From Bacilli bacterium (lineage in GTDB: Bacteria; Bacillota; Bacilli; RF39; UBA660), in assembly GCA_017525855.1 (NCBI GenBank), contig JAFXSE010000118.1, positions 62,001 to 126,000 on the forward strand: 64,000 bases of DNA, given 5' to 3'. Shown here in pieces: positions 54,972 to 63,971 of the stretch. Each line of letters begins with the position of its first letter. Position 1 is the stretch's first letter. The translations under genes and the position numbers were made by a program. Below the pieces are notes generated by a model. That model saw only the letters and a list, made by a program, of their open reading frames with translations. It did not search any database and was not told where the DNA came from.

Positions 54972-57341
54972 CTATTTATCCCTTACTTGACAATTAAATT
55001 CATTAGTAACCTTGTCAATAATATTATTAAATGTACTCATAACTTCTTCATCAGTAAGAGTACGTGAAGGATCCATAAACGTTAGAGAAAAAGCAATAGA
55101 CTTTTTATTACTAATTATATTCTCACCAGTATAAACATCAAATACACAAACATCACTTAAAAGTCTACCACCAGCACGTTTAATACTATTTATAACCATT
55201 TGGCTAGATATATTCTTATCAAGAATAAACGCAATATCCTTTTGAACAACGGGATACTTAGGAGCTTCTTTATACTTAATAGGTTTAATATTAGTCATTA
55301 AAGCTTGAAGAGATAATTCAAACACATATACTTCATTTCTATTTATCTTAGGATGAACTCTACCAACAACACCAATTTTCTTTCTATCAAGTAAAATATC
55401 AGCAGACATACCAGGATGTAAATCACTACAAGTTGAAACTTCAAAACTATATCTATTTCTAAATCCCATATAATCAAGTAAATTTTCAACTATTCCTTTA
55501 ATAACATAAAAGTCAGCCTTAATATTATCTTTCCAACCATTAGTTATATAATTACCATAAATAAGTCCAGCAATTTTAGATTCCTCATTATAATCTTTAT
55601 CATAAGTTTTCGCAATCTCATATAGTAATATATCATTTACTTTACGCTTTTTATTATAATCATAAACATTTAATAAAGAAGGAATAATACTTGTTCTTAC
55701 AACACTCTTATCAATACTCATTGGATTAGGTAAAACAACTTGTTCTTTATTATCATAATTAAACAATTTAGCCATATCACCAGAAACTAAAGTATATGTT
55801 TTAGTCTCATTTAACCCTAGTGTTCTAAGTCTTTTAGATACCTCTTTACGATACCCTACATCACCAATATATTGTCCTCTTTTAATAGGTACAACCGGTA
55901 AAGTAGACTCAAGATTTTGATAACCATAAAGTCTACCAATCTCTTCAGCAATATCATTAACATTAGGATCAATATCAAGCCTTCTCTTTGGAATAACAAC
56001 ACTAAATTTCCCATCTTTAAATTCATAACTAAATCCTAGTCTTTCAAGTTCAATTTTCATATCATCTAAAGAAATATTAATTCCTAACATCTTATTAACA
56101 TCATCTTTTTCAAATTCTACTATCTTATCACTTTTTAAAATATCATCATAAACTACTTTATCAGATAAAACTACTGCACCAGCATACTTCTCTAAAAGAT
56201 AACAAGCTCTATCCATCGCCATATCAGTATATTCATAGTTTAATCCCTTACCATAGCGAATAGATGCCTCGCTTTTAAGATTTAAATTAGCTGCTGTATA
56301 TCTAATACTTACAGGATCAAATATAGCAGCTTCTATTAAGATATTAGTAGTATCATCTGTTACTTCGGTATCTTCTCCACCCATTACACCAGCAATACAA
56401 ATAGGCTTTTTACCATCAGTAATTACTATATCACTAGACTTTAACACTCTCTTATTACCATCTAAAGTAACTATTTCTTCACCATCTTGTGCATCTCTAA
56501 CTAATACTTTATCTCCAAGTTTATCTTTATCAAAGAAATGAAGAGGTTGACCATATTCAAGCATAACATAATTTGATATATCAACAACATTATTAATTGA
56601 TCTCATACCAGCTGCTTTTAATCTCTTTTTAATAAATTCAGGACTTTCTCCAACTTTAACATTCTTAACCATTTTAGCAGTATAATAAGGACATTTCTTA
56701 GTTTTAACTTCTAAATTAACTTCTTTCAAAACAGAATCATCTATTTCACTATAATCAGAAACCGGTAACACAACTTTTCTATTTAAAATAGCACCAATTT
56801 CATAAGCAAAACCAATGTGATAATAACAATCATTATTTCTATGTTTATGAATATCAAGTTCATACAAAGTATCATCAAGTCCTAAATACTTAAGCGGATC
56901 ATCTCCTACTTTAGCATCACTACCTAACTCTTCAATACCTCGTTCATAAGCTTCATCAGTTTTTTCTTCTAAACCAAGTTCATATAAAGCACAAATCATA
57001 CCATTAGATTCTACTCCCCTAATCTTACTCTTTTTAATTTGAAAATCTCCCGGTAAAACAGCACCTTCCAAAGCAACTATTACTTTTAGTCCTTTTCTAA
57101 CATTAGAAGCACCACATACAATTTGAATAACTTTATCACCAATATCAACTTGGCATACGTGCAAATGATCGCTATCAGGATGATTACTACATTCTAAAAC
57201 CTCACCAATAACTAAATGATCAATATGATTAGTAATTACTTTCTCAACATTAATACCTGATTCAGTAACTTTAACAGCTAATTCTTCTAAATCTTGATCA
57301 CTAATATCAATATAATCTTTTACCCACTCTAAACTAATCAT
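54972..57341 (-). CDS. pheT: Phenylalanyl-tRNA synthetase beta subunit
   Basis: The 789-residue beta subunit provides tRNA binding and editing. Domains in order: MISLEWVKDYID, the EMAP/OB-like tRNA-binding domain (VIGEVLECSNHPDSDHLHVC), the B3/B4 editing region, B5, the inactive synthetase-like core and the C-terminal anticodon-binding fold (YPVVQKDIAFIL, LTDEEV). ATG 57341 is chosen because AAGGAGAG lies upstream; one base after pheS. Confidence 0.96.
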   Translation of the reverse strand: MISLEWVKDYIDISDQDLEELAVKVTESGINVEKVITNHIDHLVIGEVLECSNHPDSDHLHVCQVDIGDKVIQIVCGASNVRKGLKVIVALEGAVLPGDFQIKKSKIRGVESNGMICALYELGLEEKTDEAYERGIEELGSDAKVGDDPLKYLGLDDTLYELDIHKHRNNDCYYHIGFAYEIGAILNRKVVLPVSDYSEIDDSVLKEVNLEVKTKKCPYYTAKMVKNVKVGESPEFIKKRLKAAGMRSINNVVDISNYVMLEYGQPLHFFDKDKLGDKVLVRDAQDGEEIVTLDGNKRVLKSSDIVITDGKKPICIAGVMGGEDTEVTDDTTNILIEAAIFDPVSIRYTAANLNLKSEASIRYGKGLNYEYTDMAMDRACYLLEKYAGAVVLSDKVVYDDILKSDKIVEFEKDDVNKMLGINISLDDMKIELERLGFSYEFKDGKFSVVIPKRRLDIDPNVNDIAEEIGRLYGYQNLESTLPVVPIKRGQYIGDVGYRKEVSKRLRTLGLNETKTYTLVSGDMAKLFNYDNKEQVVLPNPMSIDKSVVRTSIIPSLLNVYDYNKKRKVNDILLYEIAKTYDKDYNEESKIAGLIYGNYITNGWKDNIKADFYVIKGIVENLLDYMGFRNRYSFEVSTCSDLHPGMSADILLDRKKIGVVGRVHPKINRNEVYVFELSLQALMTNIKPIKYKEAPKYPVVQKDIAFILDKNISSQMVINSIKRAGGRLLSDVCVFDVYTGENIISNKKSIAFSLTFMDPSRTLTDEEVMSTFNNIIDKVTNEFNCQVRDK

Positions 57342-57342
57342 T

Positions 57343-58392
57343 TTAATTGCTCTCCTTTCTATCAAATGTCTTAACTTCTCTTAAATCAGTATTATAAATA
57401 GCACGCAAATCATGAATATCATACTTCTCCATAGCAAGTCGATCAGCACCAAATCCAAATGCAAATCCTGTCCATTCCTTAGGATCATATCCACTCATTT
57501 TAAGAACATTAGGATGAACAATTCCAGCACCAACTACTGTAATCCAGCCACTATTCTTACAAATGTTACATCCTTTACCATGACATTTATGACAAGTAAT
57601 ATCAACTTCAACACTAGGTTCAGTAAATTGATAATAACTAGGATGAAAACGAGTTTCAGTATCTTCACCAAACAATTTCTTAAATAAAGTATCAAGAGTC
57701 CCCTTTAAATCACTTAATGATATATTCTTATCAACTACTAAACCTTCAATTTGCATAAACTGATGTGAATGAGTAGCATCATCATCATCTCTTCGATAAG
57801 TCTTACCAGGACAAATCATTCTAATAGGAGTCTCTCCTTTTCCTTGTAACATCGTACGCACTTGTACAGGAGATGTTTGACTTCTAAGAAGAACTTCTTC
57901 ACCTTCAATATAAAAAGTATCTTGAGCATCTCTTGCAGGATGACCCTTAGGAATATTTAACATTTCAAAATTATACTTATCTAATTCTATTTCAGGACCA
58001 TCAACAACATCATATCCCATAGACATAAATATCTCTTCAACTTCTTCAACCACTTTTTCAAGTATATTAGGAGCTCCACTTGGTATTTTAACAGCAGGAA
58101 GACTAATATCAATTCTCTCACTTTCTAACTTCTTATTTAAAATCTCAGTCTCAATTCTTTCTCTTGTTTTTTCATAATAATCATTAAACTTATTTCTTAA
58201 TTCATTAACTTTCATACCAAACTCTTTCTTCTTTTCATTTGGTACATCCTTAATTTCACTATTTAACTCTGTAATTAAACCTTTTTTACCTAAAAACTTT
58301 ACTTTTAAATCATTAAGTATCTTAATATCACTTACATCTTTTAATTCCTTTTTTAATTGTTCTTTTAATTCCTCTATTTTACTATTCTCCAT
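57343..58392 (-). CDS. pheS: Phenylalanyl-tRNA synthetase alpha subunit
   Basis: Catalytic class II subunit (349 residues). N-terminal coiled coil (1-85), then LLRSQTSPVQVR, the motif 2 ICPGKTYRRDDDDATHSHQF and motif 3 GFAFGFGADRLAMEKY. The Cys-rich insertion CHKCHGKGCNICKNSGW is the normal Gram-positive form and precedes GAGIVHPNVL. AGGAGG before the ATG; nine bases after the HAD gene. Regulated by the Phe T-box. Confidence 0.97.
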   Translation of the reverse strand: MENSKIEELKEQLKKELKDVSDIKILNDLKVKFLGKKGLITELNSEIKDVPNEKKKEFGMKVNELRNKFNDYYEKTRERIETEILNKKLESERIDISLPAVKIPSGAPNILEKVVEEVEEIFMSMGYDVVDGPEIELDKYNFEMLNIPKGHPARDAQDTFYIEGEEVLLRSQTSPVQVRTMLQGKGETPIRMICPGKTYRRDDDDATHSHQFMQIEGLVVDKNISLSDLKGTLDTLFKKLFGEDTETRFHPSYYQFTEPSVEVDITCHKCHGKGCNICKNSGWITVVGAGIVHPNVLKMSGYDPKEWTGFAFGFGADRLAMEKYDIHDLRAIYNTDLREVKTFDRKESN

Positions 58393-58401
58393 AATATCCT
58401 C

Positions 58402-59025
58402 CTAATATCTACCAATAATTTCATTTAATCTTTTTACTTTATTTAAAGTCTTATGGTACTTATCTTCCTTATCATATAAAACTGAATCCATTCCAATACC
58501 TCTTGGAGCTATATAGTCCTTATCTAAAGAGTCACCTATCATTAAACACTCACTTGGTTTATAAATCCCACAAGCATTAAGATAAGCTTCTTTATGAGGC
58601 TTAGTAAATTGATCCCCACAGTATATATCATCAAAATACTTATAAATACCTGCTTTCTTTAATCTTTCTATTTGTAATCTTGAAAACCAATTTGTTAAAA
58701 CAGCTATACTCTTATTATTATTTTTTAAATATTCTAATAATTCAATAGTTCCATCTTCAATATAATCATCCATAAGCATATTGTTTTCTATCCAACCCTC
58801 AACTATTTCATCTGTAACATTTACACCAGTTGTATCGGTTAAAAAAGCACTTAATGTAGAAACATCATATTTAAAGAAAGAATTTTCATATTCCAAAAGA
58901 GCAGGAAATAACTTATCTAAAAAATTGCGTGAATCATTTCCTAAAACTTCTTTAAAATACTCTTCTTCCCCACTATAATCTCCTGTTAATAATGTACAAT
59001 CTAAATCAAATATAAACCTTTTCAT
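58402..59025 (-). CDS. HAD-family phosphatase
   Basis: A 207-residue haloacid dehalogenase-like hydrolase. Motif I is FDLDCTLLTG, with Asp7 as nucleophile and Asp9 as acid/base; motif II is VLTNW; motif III and IV are KPHKEAYLNAC and MIGDSLDKDYIAP. A helical cap lies at about 15-85. The substrate cannot be named. ATG 59025 follows the GGAGG placed right after the T-box terminator. It is the first gene behind the phenylalanine T-box, so its level follows Phe-tRNA charging. Confidence 0.85.
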   Translation of the reverse strand: MKRFIFDLDCTLLTGDYSGEEEYFKEVLGNDSRNFLDKLFPALLEYENSFFKYDVSTLSAFLTDTTGVNVTDEIVEGWIENNMLMDDYIEDGTIELLEYLKNNNKSIAVLTNWFSRLQIERLKKAGIYKYFDDIYCGDQFTKPHKEAYLNACGIYKPSECLMIGDSLDKDYIAPRGIGMDSVLYDKEDKYHKTLNKVKRLNEIIGRY

Positions 59026-59032
59026 ACACAAA

Positions 59033-59252
59033 CCTCCAAAAAAAATAACTATAAATATAAGGACGACTGGTCGCGGTACCACCTTACTTTATAGTTATCT
59101 ATACACTCAAATATCTTAACGCGATTAACGCTTATAGTTTTCTCTATAAGACTCAAAAGACGAATTCATAAACTATTACTGATTATTTACACCAACCATA
59201 ATCTCTCTATTAGTAAGGAAGTTTACTACTACTTCTTTCTCATTGCTTTACA
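59033..59252 (-). promoter_or_regulatory. T-box riboswitch, phenylalanine (UUC specifier)
   Basis: The T-box element AAGGTGGTACCGCG (59071-59084) has TGGT at 59078-59081. Stem I begins near GAAGTAGTAGTAA and contains AGAGAG and GGTTGGTG. The specifier region is GAATTCG, with TTC (59162-59164) followed by G: phenylalanine, in agreement with pheST downstream. The terminator arms are ATAACTATAAA..TAAGG and CCTTA..TTTATAGTTAT (59046-59096) plus eight T. Confidence 0.94.
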
Positions 59253-59258
59253 TACAAC

Positions 59259-59287
59259 ATTATAATATATATTATAATTTTTTTCAA
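59259..59287 (-). promoter_or_regulatory. Promoter of the Phe T-box operon
   Basis: Minus-strand TTGAAA (59282-59287), a 17-bp spacer and TATAAT (59259-59264). Confidence 0.75.
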
Positions 59288-59290
59288 TAA

Positions 59291-59719
59291 TTATTTTGGC
59301 AAATCACTTTTTTGATATAATTTATCCAACTCATTCATTTGATACCAACAATCAGTAAAAATACCACGTTCTTTTAAATAATTACTAGATAGTTTTATAG
59401 TCTCAACAATAGTATCTTCTTCAACCCTATCAATACCATGCTTATCATCTAATAAACAATAATCCTCATCAACAATATCTCCATTAACACTTAAAACACC
59501 ACTTATTAATCTATATAACTCTATATCATTAATATGAACATGTTCTTTAATACTAGAACCAGTAGTTATATATAAAAACGAATGTTCATAACCATCTATT
59601 TTTAAATCTCCAGTTACATGAACCTTATAAACTATACCAGTAGAAATTTTGTGATTAAGTATAGAAAAATTGCCATCAACTATTTGTCTTTTTACATATT
59701 TAAGTTTTTCAGATGTCAC
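59291..59719 (-). CDS. Cupin-like protein
   Basis: A 142-residue protein whose middle, SFLYITTGSSIKEHVHINDI followed by ELYRLISGVLSVNGD, fits a small cupin barrel: the HVH and Glu could bind metal. Function unknown. GTG 59719 is proposed as start because GGAGG lies 7 bases before it; an in-frame ATG six bases upstream sits only one base from the same GGAGG. It is monocistronic, between the Phe T-box promoter and an AT-rich gap. Confidence 0.68.
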   Translation of the reverse strand: MTSEKLKYVKRQIVDGNFSILNHKISTGIVYKVHVTGDLKIDGYEHSFLYITTGSSIKEHVHINDIELYRLISGVLSVNGDIVDEDYCLLDDKHGIDRVEEDTIVETIKLSSNYLKERGIFTDCWYQMNELDKLYQKSDLPK

Positions 59720-59935
59720 TACCATCCCTCCAGGTACATAAGATTATATACTTTAATAATCTTTTTGTCAATTAATAAAATCAACAAGTGTGATTATCAA
59801 TCAAAATTTCCTAACTAATGTATCATATATAATTAGGTAATTATTTATGAATGAAAAAAATTAGTATATCTAAAATAAATTATAAAGAAAAATTAAAATA
59901 TAAAACTATTATTTAAGAAAATAATATCTATTACA

Positions 59936-59960
59936 AAAAAAGAAACACCACTAAGGTGTT
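59936..59960 (-). terminator. Terminator of the GNAT/two-TM/ABC operon
   Basis: AACACC/GGTGTT (59944-59949, 59955-59960) with a 5-nt loop, followed on the minus strand by TTTCTTTTTTT. It ends at the ABC gene stop. Confidence 0.8.
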
Positions 59961-61702
59961 CAAATAATTTCATTTTCTGTATTACTAATACTAGCAAATG
60001 TTCTATTTCTAAGTTCTCTATACAAAGCACTCTTATTAAATACATCTTCATTTGTTCCTTTTGACATTACTTTGCCTTTATCAAGAACAACTACTCTATC
60101 AGCAATCTGCATCATTTCTGGTTTATGTGTAATCATAATTATTGTATGATCTTGTTTTAAATCTTGCAATATTTCTGCAACTATAGTAGTTGAATTTGGA
60201 TCTATATTGCTTGTTACTTCATCAAATAATAATATTTCCGATTTAGTAAGTATTGCTCTTGCAATAACCAACAATTGCTTTTGTCCTTCAGAAAACAATC
60301 TTTCATCCTCGTTAATTATTGTGTTATATCCTTTAGGTAAACTAATAATAAAATCATGAATTCCTACTCTTTTACAAGCCTCTATTTGATTTTTATGATT
60401 ACTATCAACTAAAGACAAATTATCCTTAATACTCATTTCAAATATAAAAGGTTTTTGAAAAACTCCAGAAACATTAGAAGCATAAGTCTTTTTATCATAG
60501 TTATATATACTTTCTTCATCTATAGTTATACTTCCAGATTTTATTCTATCTAGTCTATATAATAAGTTTACTATTGTTGTTTTTCCAGAACCACTATGAC
60601 CTACAATTGCTGTAATTTCATTTGGATATATTTTAAACGAAACATTATTAAGAATTGGCTTATTTTTTATTTCATAATTTACTTTATCAAATACAACTAC
60701 ACCATTAATATAATCATTTGTAATATCACCAAAATCAATATTATTATCAGCTGTATAATCTAATATATTTTTGATTCTTTTTACTCTTATTCCATAATTA
60801 CTCAAGTTTAATAAATAAGTAAGCATAGAATCAGTACAAGTAATAGTTAATTCAAAGTAGCTTATTAAAAGAACCAACTTATCAATAGTCATTTTACCAT
60901 TACATACTAAATATGCTAAAAATATATATAATAATATTTTGCCTATATATACAATATAAGGCATTTTACAATATCTACTTGTTAGTGCATCTCTTTTACC
61001 TTTATATTCTTGTGTCCATTTAACTCTTGTTTTATCCAATCTTTTATTTAGACTAGGCATCATATTTAAAGATTTTACTTGTTTCAAGTTTATTAGCATT
61101 TGATTTAAAGTATCAATTACTTTATCCTCATATTTTCTTGTTCCTTCATAATATTTAGAAACTCTTTTTGAATTATTATTCATAAGAATAATATAAATTA
61201 AATCAATAATAAGTGCAACTAAAGCAACAACTATGTTATATGAACTAAAAACTAAGAAAATTACAATAAGTTCAATAAATCTCATTAAAGCTTCTGAAGC
61301 AGCATTCATAACATCTACTAAATATCTAACATCATCACTTGTAGTATCAACAATTTTACCTTTTGATATTTTGTTAAATATTGAATCATTATTCGCCACA
61401 TGTTCAAATAACTTTTTTTGTACTTCCAAATGATAATAATTTGCTAAAACTGTATATGTGTAATAATTCCAATGTAACATGCTAAAATATAATATATAAA
61501 ATACCATATATAACAATACATAATACCAAATTCCATTAAAATTGTTTTCTGTTACAACCGCTATAATTCCTGCTGTTGCTATTGGGGGTAATAAACTCGA
61601 TAAATTGTATAAACAACAACTAACAAACATTTGAATTACCACTATAAATTTATCATTAGCTATTTTTGTTAAGGTTCTTACGGTATCAAAATATCTTCTC
61701 AT
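59960..61702 (-). CDS. ABC exporter, fused permease and ATPase
   Basis: A 580-residue half-transporter. Residues 1-310 form a six-helix type 1 exporter domain; 335-575 the ATPase, with Walker A GHSGSGKTT (368-376), Q-loop FQKPF, signature FSEGQ (470-474, a variant of LSGGQ), Walker B ILLFDEVTSN (490-499) and switch His in ITHKPEMM. No peptidase domain, so it is not a bacteriocin-processing type. It would act as a homodimer. Last gene of a three-gene operon; substrate unknown. Confidence 0.9.
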   Translation of the reverse strand: MRRYFDTVRTLTKIANDKFIVVIQMFVSCCLYNLSSLLPPIATAGIIAVVTENNFNGIWYYVLLYMVFYILYFSMLHWNYYTYTVLANYYHLEVQKKLFEHVANNDSIFNKISKGKIVDTTSDDVRYLVDVMNAASEALMRFIELIVIFLVFSSYNIVVALVALIIDLIYIILMNNNSKRVSKYYEGTRKYEDKVIDTLNQMLINLKQVKSLNMMPSLNKRLDKTRVKWTQEYKGKRDALTSRYCKMPYIVYIGKILLYIFLAYLVCNGKMTIDKLVLLISYFELTITCTDSMLTYLLNLSNYGIRVKRIKNILDYTADNNIDFGDITNDYINGVVVFDKVNYEIKNKPILNNVSFKIYPNEITAIVGHSGSGKTTIVNLLYRLDRIKSGSITIDEESIYNYDKKTYASNVSGVFQKPFIFEMSIKDNLSLVDSNHKNQIEACKRVGIHDFIISLPKGYNTIINEDERLFSEGQKQLLVIARAILTKSEILLFDEVTSNIDPNSTTIVAEILQDLKQDHTIIMITHKPEMMQIADRVVVLDKGKVMSKGTNEDVFNKSALYRELRNRTFASISNTENEII

Positions 61703-61709
61703 ATTATTA

Positions 61710-62891
61710 CTACTTTATATCTTTTTCAAATTCAATGTCTGTTACATCATATTTTTGCCTATTAGATATATAATTTAATAATTTTTGTGATCCCCAACCT
61801 ATTAACGCTAATATAAAGAAATAAACGAACCCAAATAAAGTAAATGTTGGTGCTGAATCTGTAAACAAATCAAGCAATGCTGCCCCTGCACTCATTGAAG
61901 TAACAATTGTTAAACTATTTACTGATTTACTTGTTACATCAGATTTTAAACTCTCAAATTGTTTTTGTGCTGCATTTACATAATTTTGAGTCATTCCCCA
62001 TAAGTATTGAATGTATTGTAGAGTATCTCTTAACGTTTCATATCTATATCCTGATATTTCTAAGAATTCAGCAAGTTCTTCATCACTTTTAGCAATTTTT
62101 TCTCTAGTTGGGATATATGTACTCATTTGTTTTATTCTTCCATCAATTAAGTTTATTGTTTTAGCATATCCTTCAAGTTTTGTTGTAAATTTAACTATAT
62201 CTGAACCTTTAACCTTAGCATGTTCTTTGACTTCATCAATCTTTTCCCAAATAATTCTATGAAGATTTAAATATCTATGAAGTTGTCCTTTAAATTCACG
62301 AATAAATACTTGTTCTTCTATATATCTTTCAATTTCATCAATTGATTTAGATTTATTATTAATAAAATAATATTTATCTCCACGAATAACATTATATTTA
62401 TCATTTTTAAATTCAAAATATTTTTGTTTTTCTGTTTTTACAAGTAGATCTTGCATTTGTTCCTCTGTTGCTTTATCACAAACAATAAAATATGGATACA
62501 CGTTTTTAATTCCAGCTAGCTCTTTAGGAACTGGTGCACCTAAACTAAATAAATAATTTAGTGCAGGTGATAAACTATTTTCATAATAATCTTGTACTTT
62601 ATCAATATCTGAAAACAGTGTATCTTCTGTTACATTTTTATTATTTAATACAATTAATCCATCTTCAAATATCTTAACGCTTATTCCTACCCCAGTGGAA
62701 AATGAAATAAATTCTTCTCCAGATACACCATATTCAATATTACCTATTTGAAGATTTTTTCTATGTTCATTCAACTCCTTTGAATCTAATTTTAATTCTG
62801 ATTTAGAATCTCTTAAAAAATCATAAATTTCAGATAACTGTAACATAGTTCTCTGAAACCAACCACCTATATAAATATTACTAATTTTCAT
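61710..62891 (-). CDS. Unknown protein with C-terminal two-TM hairpin
   Basis: Unknown 393-residue protein. The first 170 residues are alpha/beta (YGVSGEEFISFSTGVGISVK, IFEDGLIVLNN), then a long charged helical stretch (175-320, FKGQLHRYLNLHRIIWEKID). Two TM helices follow at about 325-375, joined by a short loop, with a basic and acidic cytosolic tail. This helix-then-two-TM layout recalls CorA-type channels, but the GMN motif is absent (WGMTQNY occurs instead, before the helices), so I do not call it CorA. Linked within 7-12 bases to a GNAT gene and an ABC exporter. Confidence 0.7.
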   Translation of the reverse strand: MKISNIYIGGWFQRTMLQLSEIYDFLRDSKSELKLDSKELNEHRKNLQIGNIEYGVSGEEFISFSTGVGISVKIFEDGLIVLNNKNVTEDTLFSDIDKVQDYYENSLSPALNYLFSLGAPVPKELAGIKNVYPYFIVCDKATEEQMQDLLVKTEKQKYFEFKNDKYNVIRGDKYYFINNKSKSIDEIERYIEEQVFIREFKGQLHRYLNLHRIIWEKIDEVKEHAKVKGSDIVKFTTKLEGYAKTINLIDGRIKQMSTYIPTREKIAKSDEELAEFLEISGYRYETLRDTLQYIQYLWGMTQNYVNAAQKQFESLKSDVTSKSVNSLTIVTSMSAGAALLDLFTDSAPTFTLFGFVYFFILALIGWGSQKLLNYISNRQKYDVTDIEFEKDIK

Positions 62892-62903
62892 TACTACACC
62901 TTC

Positions 62904-63344
62904 CTAATCTATATTCTTGGTAAAAAATTTTGCATCCATAACTTCAAATCCATAGCTATGATAAAGTCCATGTGCTGCTTTTCTGAAATTCTTTGACCAT
63001 AATTCTACACATTTACAATTATGTTCTTTAGCAATTTTAAAACATTTATCTAGCATTCTTGTTCCAATATGTCCACGCCTTAATTCTGGTTTAACACATA
63101 CATGGTTTAATATTGCATAAGTATTCATATCCTCATAAATTGTTGGAATAATATTAATTTTTGCATGAGCAATAATTTCATTATTTAAAACACCTATAAT
63201 GTAAATCTGATTCTTGTCAGATTCATTTTCTTTATAAATTCTTTTAGCATATTCTAAATCAGTATTTTCATTAAAACATTCATTACACAATTGAATAATA
63301 CCTTCAACATCATCAAATGTAGCAATTTTAAATTCTACACTCAT
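62904..63344 (-). CDS. GNAT family N-acetyltransferase
   Basis: A 146-residue GNAT. The acetyl-CoA site is VCVKPELRRGHIGTRML (about 87-103, R/Q-x-x-G-x-G/A type RRGHIG), followed by CKCVELWSKNFRKAAHGLYHS and YGFEVMDAKFF, the standard GNAT ending. Substrate unknown. AAAGGAGGG precedes the ATG. First gene of the operon with the 393-residue protein and the ABC exporter, so it may modify a small exported molecule or act in resistance. Confidence 0.88.
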   Translation of the reverse strand: MSVEFKIATFDDVEGIIQLCNECFNENTDLEYAKRIYKENESDKNQIYIIGVLNNEIIAHAKINIIPTIYEDMNTYAILNHVCVKPELRRGHIGTRMLDKCFKIAKEHNCKCVELWSKNFRKAAHGLYHSYGFEVMDAKFFTKNID

Positions 63345-63369
63345 AGTACCCTCCTTTAGCTTTACTTAA

Positions 63370-63384
63370 TCTAATTATACTATA
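63370..63384 (-). promoter_or_regulatory. Likely promoter of the GNAT operon
   Basis: A TATAAT -10 box on the minus strand (AGTATAATTAG) lies about 30 bases before the GNAT start. The -35 region is weak. Confidence 0.45.
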
Positions 63385-63519
63385 ATTTTAAAAGCATTAA
63401 AATTTTTGTTAATTATTTTACATTTTTTTACGTATAAAACTATTATAAATTTTAAAAAATATTAGCCAAATTGTAGTATAAAAAATTTGCAGAAATATTA
63501 ACAAAAAATAATAAAAAAT

Positions 63520-63550
63520 AGAGTAATACTATATACACTACTACTCTACT
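63520..63550 (-). terminator. Terminator-like hairpin after the Cys/His micro-ORF
   Basis: Minus-strand AGAGTA and TACTCT close a 16-nt loop and are followed by ATTTTTTATTATTTTTT. Confidence 0.65.
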
Positions 63551-63622
63551 TTAAAATATAAATAAACCACCTAGATATCCAGCGTGGCAATGGTAAGTGC
63601 AATAAAAAAATCCATATATCAT
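63551..63622 (-). CDS. Possible 23-residue Cys/His-rich peptide
   Basis: The frame reads MIYGFFYCTYHCHAGYLGGL then FIF and TAA, followed directly by a terminator. It has two Cys and two His in a short YCTYHCH cluster and Gly/Tyr-rich flanks. The ATG lies next to the stop of the remnant described at 63623, and no Shine-Dalgarno is visible, so it may not be translated. Confidence 0.3.
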   Translation of the reverse strand: MIYGFFYCTYHCHAGYLGGLFIF

Positions 63623-63730
63623 TCAGATTAATTTGATTTTGCGTAGCTTGTCTTTTTCTTCTTGAGTTATTGATAAATCTCCATTTTCTTCAAATCTTTA
63701 ATTTGTTCTCCTACTTTTTTATCAATAACA
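63623..63730 (-). pseudogene. Frameshifted remnant of an unknown gene
   Basis: Two minus-strand frames join into one plausible protein end: VIDKKVGEQIKDLKK in one frame and ENGDLSITQEEKDKLRKIKL in the next, ending in TGA at 63623. Upstream the frame is closed by TAG. Family not identifiable; the ending resembles repeat-type DNA-binding or helicase-associated segments only loosely. Confidence 0.4.
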
Positions 63731-63830
63731 CAACTCTACGATATATCACACAATTAAAAATATAGTCATTATCTTTCAAAATCATCCTTTTACTTATAGT
63801 ATTACTTTTTGTAATACTAAAATAAAAGAA

Positions 63831-63857
63831 GCACCTAACTAAAACATAGCTAGGTGC
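63831..63857 (-). terminator. Terminator-like hairpin
   Basis: GCACCTAACTA/TAGCTAGGTGC with one mismatch; T-rich on the minus strand (TTCTTTTATTTT). Confidence 0.6.
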
Positions 63858-63944
63858 CAACCATTTATTGTTAACACTGAACACTGCTAAATATTAAGTG
63901 TTCCTTTTTATTGTATGCAAGTTTCCTTGACAAATACATAATAA

Positions 63945-63971
63945 AATAAAAAAGAACTTTTTGCAAGTTCT
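63945..63971 (-). terminator. Terminator of a gene beyond the right edge
   Basis: AGAACTT/AAGTTCT (63953-63959, 63965-63971) with a 5-nt loop, followed on the minus strand by TTTTTTATTTT. It would end a transcript coming from outside the window. Confidence 0.7.

Noticed and set aside
59856..59921. Short plus-strand frame in the gap before the ABC operon
   Set aside because: About 21 codons of Lys/Ile/Tyr with no ribosome binding site; expected by chance in such AT-rich sequence.
61710..62891. CorA-type magnesium channel
   Set aside because: The GMN motif before the TM pair is missing; only the general helix-plus-two-TM layout agrees.
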